DNA of 41,450 nucleotides. Source: Lachnospiraceae bacterium. Lineage in GTDB: Bacteria; Bacillota; Clostridia; Lachnospirales; Lachnospiraceae. This document shows, in pieces, positions 35,824 through 41,450 of the stretch (its first letter is position 1; the number at the start of each line of letters is the position of its first letter). Under the pieces are notes generated by a model. That model ran no database searches and had not been told where the DNA came from. It worked only from the letters and a program-made list of their open reading frames with translations. Location: NCBI GenBank assembly GCA_024694055.1, contig JAILKC010000072.1:1-41450 (forward strand), written 5' to 3'. A program made the translations under genes and the position numbers.

Positions 35824-35840
35824 TCTTATCTATCTCCGTT

Positions 35841-36722
35841 TCATCCATTGCAATTACCGCATCCACCGTTATGGGTATCGCCTTCTTCAAGTGCCAAAAG
35901 CTTACGGCCTTCCTCGTCCTTATACATCATTGAACGTTTCATTGCGCCGTCGAAATCCACAAGATGTCCGTCAAACTCGGGACCATCCACGCATGCGAAC
36001 TTCACTTCTCCGCCTACTATGATACGGCATGCTCCACACATTCCCGTACCATCCACCATTATGGGGTTCATGCTGACAATGGTAGGTATATTAAGCTCTT
36101 TGGTGAGCTTGCACACGAACTTCATCATGATCATCGGGCCTATGGCGATACATACATCATATTTCTTGCCTTCTCCCACAAGATCTTCGATTACTTTTGT
36201 GACCATACCGCTTCTGCCATACGATCCGTCATCGGTCGTTATATAAAGATTGCCGGCAACAGCCTTCATTTCATCTTCAAGTATAAGGATATCCTTGGTC
36301 TTGGCTCCAACTATAACATCGGCATCCACACCCTGCTCATGCAGCCATTTAACCTGAGGATATACAGGCGCGGTACCTACCCCGCCTGCCACGAAGAGAA
36401 TATGCATCTTCTTAAGCTCATTAACGCTTTTGTCCGTGAGTTCGCTGGCTCTTCCCAAAGGTCCAACAACATCATGGAAAGAATCTCCGGTCTTAAGTTT
36501 GCTCATCTCCTTGGTGCTTGCACCTACCGTCTGGAACACTATCGTGATAGTGCCTGCCTGTCTGTCATAATCGCATATGGTAAGCGCGATTCGCTCACTG
36601 TCAGCGCCCGTTCTTACTATAAGGAACTGTCCCGGAAGACATTTCTTGGCCACTCTGGGTGCTTCCACTACCATCTGAAAGATGTTATCAGAGAGCTGTT
36701 TTGCTTCAATAATCTTATACAT
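35841..36722 (-). CDS. nfnA: FAD/[2Fe-2S] subunit of electron-bifurcating transhydrogenase (NfnA)
   Basis: Small subunit carrying the NAD(H) site, FAD and a [2Fe-2S] cluster. A ferredoxin-reductase-type FAD-binding domain (residues 1-95), a NAD-binding domain starting with LFVAGGVGTAPVYPQ, and a cluster segment with CGAC at 229-232 and C244 are visible. The order matches dihydroorotate dehydrogenase electron-transfer (PyrK-like) and sulfide dehydrogenase SudB proteins. Pairing with a GltD-like subunit identifies Nfn. The C-terminal tail ends in a Gly/Cys-rich CGNCNG, an extra cysteine pair (C288, C291) of unknown use. AAGGAG is about 15 bases before the ATG, rather far. A promoter candidate is upstream. 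Confidence 0.87.
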   Translation of the reverse strand: MYKIIEAKQLSDNIFQMVVEAPRVAKKCLPGQFLIVRTGADSERIALTICDYDRQAGTITIVFQTVGASTKEMSKLKTGDSFHDVVGPLGRASELTDKSVNELKKMHILFVAGGVGTAPVYPQVKWLHEQGVDADVIVGAKTKDILILEDEMKAVAGNLYITTDDGSYGRSGMVTKVIEDLVGEGKKYDVCIAIGPMIMMKFVCKLTKELNIPTIVSMNPIMVDGTGMCGACRIIVGGEVKFACVDGPEFDGHLVDFDGAMKRSMMYKDEEGRKLLALEEGDTHNGGCGNCNG

Positions 36723-36782
36723 ATGATCTAACGCTTTCTCCTTTCGTGTGCGTAGTTAATTCTTTTGTCCATACGATTGTTA

Positions 36783-36811
36783 ACTATATAATAAATCCGT
36801 CAAAAATGCAA
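36783..36811 (-). promoter_or_regulatory. Promoter candidate for nfnAB-rlmH
   Basis: On the minus strand, TTGCAT (36811-36806) and TATAGT (36788-36783) are 17 bases apart in the 131-base gap between the TPR gene and nfnA. The gap is A+T-rich, and I see no convincing terminator for the upstream gene in it. Confidence 0.5.
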
Positions 36812-36853
36812 TGACTAAACCATCTGCGCTAAAATATACTGTATCCGGGTTGA

Positions 36854-38308
36854 TCAGAAAGGACTGATGGAATATACGTCAGTCGAACTTCTTTTAAGAA
36901 GGAATACTTCTCCCGTAGTACAGTCAAGGGCAAATATATTGCCGGTCATTGACTTGGCACCCGATCCGAAGAGGTAATATTCGTTGTAGCAATAAAGCGA
37001 TCTTCCGCCTATATATCTCATCTCACTGTAAAGATAGTCAAATCTGCCGGGATATATGGCCGATGTTCCCGAGATATCGGTGATATAGCCCATTGTCACA
37101 AGATGATTCTTAAGGAATGCGATGCCGACTTCAGGCTCAAACATCTTTTCAACATTAATGCTGTATTCTTTTTCTACCGTTTCGCTCTTGACTCCGCGGC
37201 TGTTGATGGCCACAAGCTTAATGACAGTCACTCCGTCTGAAACTGTGATTGGTTCACCGTATATACGACTGTTAGAATCAGGTTCAGTACCGTCAAGCAT
37301 ATAATACACATAACAGTCTTCCGGAACTATCACTCTTACAAGCTGAGGCGTATCATAAACCCCCGAATCAAGTGATACCATCGGCGGAGAAGGTGCCTCT
37401 GCAAGTACTATATATGAATGAGTCATAACCGGGGACATAACACCGAATTTATTGACAAATACAGCCTGTATCATATGCTTGCCTTTTTTAAGCATTATTG
37501 GTTCGCTGTATTCTTTGGACGAAGTATCGGGCTTGGAACCGTCATCCGTGTAATATATCTTACCTTCCGAATCCGATGTAATTGTAAGGATGATCGCACT
37601 GTCGTAACTTCCGTCATCGTGAGAGAACACCGGAGGATAGGCCAGATAATCAACGAACGCCTTTTTCATATCCTCGTCCGCATATTCCTTTAAAAAGGCA
37701 TCTATTTCGTCATAATCACCGTTCTCTTCGTATATGGATATCACACTCGAAAACGCAAGGGTCGAGTCCGGATATTTGTCGATCATGGTCTTATATATAT
37801 CTATGGCCATATCAACATTGTCCAAAGATTTATAGCAGTCTGCGATCTTAAGAAGTATATCCGGATTGGTTGGGTCAAGCTGCGACGCCTTCTTGTACGA
37901 ATCAGTTGCCTTTTTGTATTCACCCTGTGCATAAGCCTTATCACCGCATTTAATATTGTATGACGATGAATTGTCACGGTAAAACATGACAATCAAAAAT
38001 ACAAGCAGCAATACAATAATAAGACCCGCCGCACCGATGTATATATACGAGAATTTACTTAAGGCCGCCTTTTTAACGAAACTTTCATCTTCGGACGCAA
38101 AAAGATCCGTGGTAGTATCAAAGGTTCCGGACTCATCAGTCTTATCGCCTTCGTCCCCTATCACGTCGGTTACTATATTCTGTATCGATTCTTCTATACT
38201 CTGTTCGATCTCGGGTACAAATTCAGGTACTATATGCACCTCTGTTCCGCAGTTCGGGCAGAATATCTTCGAGTCATCAAATTCATGACCGCAATTAGAA
38301 CATATCAT
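36854..38308 (-). CDS. Membrane-anchored zinc-ribbon, TPR and chitobiase-C-like domain protein
   Basis: A modular protein of 484 aa with no assigned role. A zinc ribbon (C3, C6, C17, C20) lies at the N-terminus, followed by an acidic linker and one membrane helix (about 87-110). Two or three TPR repeats follow (about 117-215), then two beta modules of the chitobiase/hexosaminidase C-terminal type (about 224-302 and 310-385), each with a Y-Y-x-x-DG-(S/T)-x-PD motif. An uncharacterised tail completes it. The zinc ribbon would be cytoplasmic and the TPR and beta modules outside. It may act as a cell-surface scaffold or wall-binding protein (inference). GGAG lies 5 bases before the ATG. It follows fhs by 18 bases. 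Confidence 0.8.
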   Translation of the reverse strand: MICSNCGHEFDDSKIFCPNCGTEVHIVPEFVPEIEQSIEESIQNIVTDVIGDEGDKTDESGTFDTTTDLFASEDESFVKKAALSKFSYIYIGAAGLIIVLLLVFLIVMFYRDNSSSYNIKCGDKAYAQGEYKKATDSYKKASQLDPTNPDILLKIADCYKSLDNVDMAIDIYKTMIDKYPDSTLAFSSVISIYEENGDYDEIDAFLKEYADEDMKKAFVDYLAYPPVFSHDDGSYDSAIILTITSDSEGKIYYTDDGSKPDTSSKEYSEPIMLKKGKHMIQAVFVNKFGVMSPVMTHSYIVLAEAPSPPMVSLDSGVYDTPQLVRVIVPEDCYVYYMLDGTEPDSNSRIYGEPITVSDGVTVIKLVAINSRGVKSETVEKEYSINVEKMFEPEVGIAFLKNHLVTMGYITDISGTSAIYPGRFDYLYSEMRYIGGRSLYCYNEYYLFGSGAKSMTGNIFALDCTTGEVFLLKRSSTDVYSISPF

Positions 38309-38326
38309 ATATACTCCGTGGTCGTA

Positions 38327-39997
38327 TTAGAACAAGCCTGTTATCCTGCCATTATCATCCACATCTATCGAATATGCCGCAGGCTTTTTGGGAAGTCCGG
38401 GCATAGTCATGATATCGCCCGTCAGAACCACAATAAAGCCGGCTCCTGCAGATATATACATATCTCTGACCTTGATCTTAAAGCCACTGGGTCTGCCAAG
38501 AAGCGAAGGATCATCAGACAGAGAATACTGAGTCTTGGCCATGCATACAGGCAGGTCGTTAAATCCAAGTTTTTTAAGTTGATCAAGGCTCTTAAGCGCC
38601 TTACTGTCATAATCAACACCATCTGCGCCGTATATCTTTTTGGCCACCGCTTCGATCTTATCTTCTATCGGCAGATCAAGTTCATATACCGGTGTAAAAT
38701 CACTATTCTTTTGCTCGATAGTATCTACGATGGTCTGTGCGAGTTCTTTGCCACCATCGCCGCCGAATTCCCATACTTTTGAAAGAGCAAAAGAGGCGCC
38801 CTTTTCTTCGCAGAATGACCTTACATATTCGGTCTCTTCCTCAGAATCCGTAACAAAAGCATTAAGAGTAACAACTACCGGAACCTTATAGCTTTGCAGA
38901 TTGTCTATATGCCTCTCTAAGTTAACTATGCCTCTCTTAAGTGCATCCAGATCAGGCTTTGAAAGCTCATCCTTGGGGATTCCGCCGTTATACTTCAAAG
39001 CTCTTATCGTAGCCACAAGTACTATGGCATCGGGACAGATGCCCGCTACCCTGCACTTGATATCAAGGAATTTCTCGGCGCCCAAATCTGCTCCGAAGCC
39101 CGCCTCTGTTATACAATAATCTGCCATCTTAAGTGCCGCCTTGGTAGCGATAACGGAATTGCATCCATGTGCAATATTGGCAAAAGGTCCGCCGTGCACA
39201 ATAGCAGGTGTATGTTCCAAAGTCTGAATGAGATTGGGCTTGATCGCATCCTTAAGCAATGCTGCCATGGAGCCCACAGCATTAAGATCTTTTGCAGTCA
39301 CAGGCTTGCCCGACATATCATATGCAACGATTATCCTTGCAAGTCGCTTTTTAAGATCATCCATATCGGTAGCGAGACACAGAATCGCCATGATCTCACT
39401 TGCAACAGTGATAACAAAATGATCTTCTCTTACAAAACCGTCAGTCTTATTGCCAAGACCCACTACGACATTCCTCAAAGCTCTGTCATTCATGTCAAGG
39501 CATCTCTTCCATATGATCTGCCTCGTATCGATATTAAGCTCATTGCCCTGATGAATATGGTTGTCTATTATTGCAGCCAAAAGATTATTGGCCGAAGTAA
39601 TGGCATGGAAATCACCGGTAAAATGAAGATTCAGATCTTCCATTGGAACGACCTGAGCCATTCCGCCGCCTGCGGCTCCACCCTTTATTCCGAAACACGG
39701 TCCGAGGGAGGGTTCACGAAGCGCAATGATGGCATTTTTACCGATCTTTTTAAATGCCTGGCCCAGACCCACGGTAGTAGTGGTCTTGCCCTCTCCTGCA
39801 GGAGTGGGATTGATGGCAGTCACAAGTATAAGCTTACCGTCCGGCTTATCCTTAAGACTCTTAAGGTATTCCTCAGATAGCTTACATTTATACTTTCCAT
39901 AGTATTCAATATCATCGTCGGGTATACCCAGCGTCCCTGCTATCTCTCCTATCGGCTTAAGTGTGGCCTCCTGAGCAATCTCAATATCTGACTTCAT
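38327..39997 (-). CDS. fhs: Formate-tetrahydrofolate ligase
   Basis: Makes 10-formyl-THF from formate, THF and ATP, feeding purine synthesis and one-carbon metabolism. The P-loop-like TPAGEGKTT is at 65-73, and [27 protein letters not shown] and [13 protein letters not shown] are family hallmarks. An upstream in-frame ATG exists at 40009, but GGAG lies 6 bases before the ATG at 39997, and that start gives 556 residues, the classic length. No acetyl-CoA synthase or other Wood-Ljungdahl genes are nearby, so a biosynthetic role is likely. It follows ftsK after a 65-base gap with only a weak hairpin. Confidence 0.96.
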   Translation of the reverse strand: MKSDIEIAQEATLKPIGEIAGTLGIPDDDIEYYGKYKCKLSEEYLKSLKDKPDGKLILVTAINPTPAGEGKTTTTVGLGQAFKKIGKNAIIALREPSLGPCFGIKGGAAGGGMAQVVPMEDLNLHFTGDFHAITSANNLLAAIIDNHIHQGNELNIDTRQIIWKRCLDMNDRALRNVVVGLGNKTDGFVREDHFVITVASEIMAILCLATDMDDLKKRLARIIVAYDMSGKPVTAKDLNAVGSMAALLKDAIKPNLIQTLEHTPAIVHGGPFANIAHGCNSVIATKAALKMADYCITEAGFGADLGAEKFLDIKCRVAGICPDAIVLVATIRALKYNGGIPKDELSKPDLDALKRGIVNLERHIDNLQSYKVPVVVTLNAFVTDSEEETEYVRSFCEEKGASFALSKVWEFGGDGGKELAQTIVDTIEQKNSDFTPVYELDLPIEDKIEAVAKKIYGADGVDYDSKALKSLDQLKKLGFNDLPVCMAKTQYSLSDDPSLLGRPSGFKIKVRDMYISAGAGFIVVLTGDIMTMPGLPKKPAAYSIDVDDNGRITGLF

Positions 39998-40062
39998 TGG
40001 TTTCTCCATTTCTTAATCTATTCCAATATTGCTACAAATGCATACCTTGCACGCGTATGGAT

Positions 40063-41450
40063 CTATACGTAATCCTCTACATATTGTTCAAAAGCATCGA
40101 TACTCATAAGTATCTCCCTGGGCTTGGTGCCGTTTTCTTCGCTCACAACACCGGCCTCAGCAAGCTGATCCATGATCCTGGCAGCCCTGTTGAAGCCAAT
40201 CTTGAATTTCCTCTGTAAACTTCCGATCGATGCCTTATCCTGATTGATGATAAAGCGGCCGGCCTCTGTAAACAGATCATCCGTATCATCTCCTGATCCG
40301 GAAGCATCGGATGACGATCCCGACAAAGACAAATTGGATATCTTGTTCTCTATGTCAGCAACCGCTATGCCTACATAGTCCTGATCCTTTAAGAATTCAA
40401 CGACCTTGCCGACTTCAGCATCGGATACGAATGCACCCTGGACTCTGGCAGGTTTGGGATATCCCTGCGGGAAGAACAGCATATCGCCCTTACCAAGAAG
40501 TTTCTCGGCTCCGTTCATATCAAGTATGGTCCTCGAATCTATACCACTGCTTACGGCAAATGCCACACGGCTGGGCATATTGGCCTTAATCAGACCCGTT
40601 ATGACGTCTACCGAAGGCCTCTGTGTGGCAATGATAAGATGAATACCACATGCTCTTGCAAGCTGCGCTATACGACATATACTCTCTTCCACTTCCTTGG
40701 CTGCGACCATCATAAGATCAGCAAGCTCATCAACGATTATAACGATCTGAGGAAGTTTATAGATCTCATTGCCTTCATCATCCGTAGTTCGACCCGATGC
40801 CAGGATACTCTCTATCTTGGCATTATAGCCCTTAAGATCCCTCACATTAAAATCGGCAAACTTTCGGTATCTTTCGGTCATCTCCGCAACGCCCCAATTA
40901 AGGGCTGCGGCAGCCTTTTTAGGATCCGTGACAACGGGAACCATAAGATGAGGAATACCGTTATATACACTGAGTTCCACTACCTTCGGGTCTACCATGA
41001 TGAGTTTTACCTCATCCGGATTCGCCTTATAAAGGATGCTCATGATAATTGTATTGATACATACGGACTTACCGGAACCCGTAGCACCTGCTATGAGCAT
41101 ATGCGGCATCTTGGCTATATCGGCCACTATGGTCTTACCTGCAATATCTTTGCCGATGGCTATGGCGATCTTACTGTCAAAGTCTTTAAAAGACTTATCT
41201 TCTATAAGTTCTCTTAAGCCTACACCGGTACTCTCTTTATTGGGCACTTCTATTCCGACTGCCGATTTGCCGGGTATGGGTGCTTCTATTCTGATGTCGG
41301 CAGCTGCAAGGCTTAATTTGATATCATCGGCAAGGGACACTATCTTATTGACTCTTACACCTACTTCGGGCTGAAGTTCAAATCTGGTAACACTGGGTCC
41401 CTGGCTTATATCAAGCACCTTGGCTTTTACACCGAAATTCTCCAAAGTGG
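40063..41450 (-). CDS. ftsK: DNA translocase FtsK/SpoIIIE, C-terminal part (runs off right edge)
   Basis: Hexameric motor that pumps chromosomal DNA through the closing septum. The visible part begins at the alpha/beta motor domain: [14 protein letters not shown], Walker [13 protein letters not shown], Walker [25 protein letters not shown], and a C-terminal winged-helix gamma domain (from about [15 protein letters not shown]) that reads orientation sequences in DNA. The membrane-spanning N-terminus and the start codon lie beyond the window. The frame is still open at the edge, and the TTG at 41445 is an internal Leu codon in the conserved TLENFGV stretch. An acidic, serine-rich linker precedes the gamma domain. 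Confidence 0.95.
   Translation of the reverse strand, partial: TLENFGVKAKVLDISQGPSVTRFELQPEVGVRVNKIVSLADDIKLSLAAADIRIEAPIPGKSAVGIEVPNKESTGVGLRELIEDKSFKDFDSKIAIAIGKDIAGKTIVADIAKMPHMLIAGATGSGKSVCINTIIMSILYKANPDEVKLIMVDPKVVELSVYNGIPHLMVPVVTDPKKAAAALNWGVAEMTERYRKFADFNVRDLKGYNAKIESILASGRTTDDEGNEIYKLPQIVIIVDELADLMMVAAKEVEESICRIAQLARACGIHLIIATQRPSVDVITGLIKANMPSRVAFAVSSGIDSRTILDMNGAEKLLGKGDMLFFPQGYPKPARVQGAFVSDAEVGKVVEFLKDQDYVGIAVADIENKISNLSLSGSSSDASGSGDDTDDLFTEAGRFIINQDKASIGSLQRKFKIGFNRAARIMDQLAEAGVVSEENGTKPREILMSIDAFEQYVEDYV

Noticed and set aside
39167-39880. Plus-strand open frame (237 codons) inside fhs
   Set aside because: Antisense to conserved fhs codons, with no family signature.
40041-40059. 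Possible terminator between ftsK and fhs
   Set aside because: Only a 5-base stem with a 9-base loop and a poor T tract.
41443-41445. TTG as a start codon of the ftsK fragment
   Set aside because: It falls inside the conserved motor-domain sequence and the frame stays open to the window edge; the gene simply continues.

Overview
The window looks like a chromosomal segment of an anaerobic Firmicute, most likely a Lachnospiraceae close to Butyrivibrio or Pseudobutyrivibrio. This is inferred from gene content, gene order and moderate A+T richness, not from any search. Apart from one 61-codon gene at the left end, every gene is on the minus strand. They are packed end to end, many with 4-25 bp overlaps, so the reading order below is right to left.

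Right part (41450 to 32400): the C-terminal part of the DNA translocase FtsK/SpoIIIE, formate-tetrahydrofolate ligase (fhs), a membrane-anchored zinc-ribbon/TPR protein, both subunits of the electron-bifurcating transhydrogenase NfnAB behind a visible promoter, rlmH, then a terminator and promoter pair, phoH and ybeY. Middle (32400 to 18300): a MOP-type flippase, two flavoproteins (HI0933/BaiN-like and COG2509-like), proB without proA, 5-formyl-THF cyclo-ligase, miaB, mutS, mutL, miaA and a PLP enzyme of the 'aluminium resistance' (methionine gamma-lyase-like) family.

Cell-shape cluster (18300 to 9800): mreB, mreC, mreD, mrdA (PBP2), minC, rodA, mgsA and a D-Ala-D-Ala carboxypeptidase lipoprotein. 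It resembles the classic clostridial order mreBCD-mrdA-minCDE-rodA-mgsA, but minD and minE are absent. The remaining MinC has lost the RSGQ-type MinD-contact motif, and MreB has a degenerate phosphate-2 loop. This is the most interesting signal in the window.

Left part (9800 to 700): a small stand-alone P-loop protein with its own promoter and terminator, an HlyD-like membrane protein, yggS, sepF, aroB, lspA, rluD, an unrecognised HExxH protein and an HD-GYP protein with a duplicated C-terminal beta-rich module. The first 500 bases hold no intact gene. They contain what looks like a decayed minus-strand reading frame disrupted by a 7-bp tandem repeat, followed by a promoter for the small plus-strand gene. 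No rRNA, tRNA, CRISPR, insertion sequence or phage gene was seen. Most of the window is ordinary core chromosome. Its oddities are in divergent core proteins, orphaned operon members and intergenic hairpins, not in a recognisable new multi-gene system.
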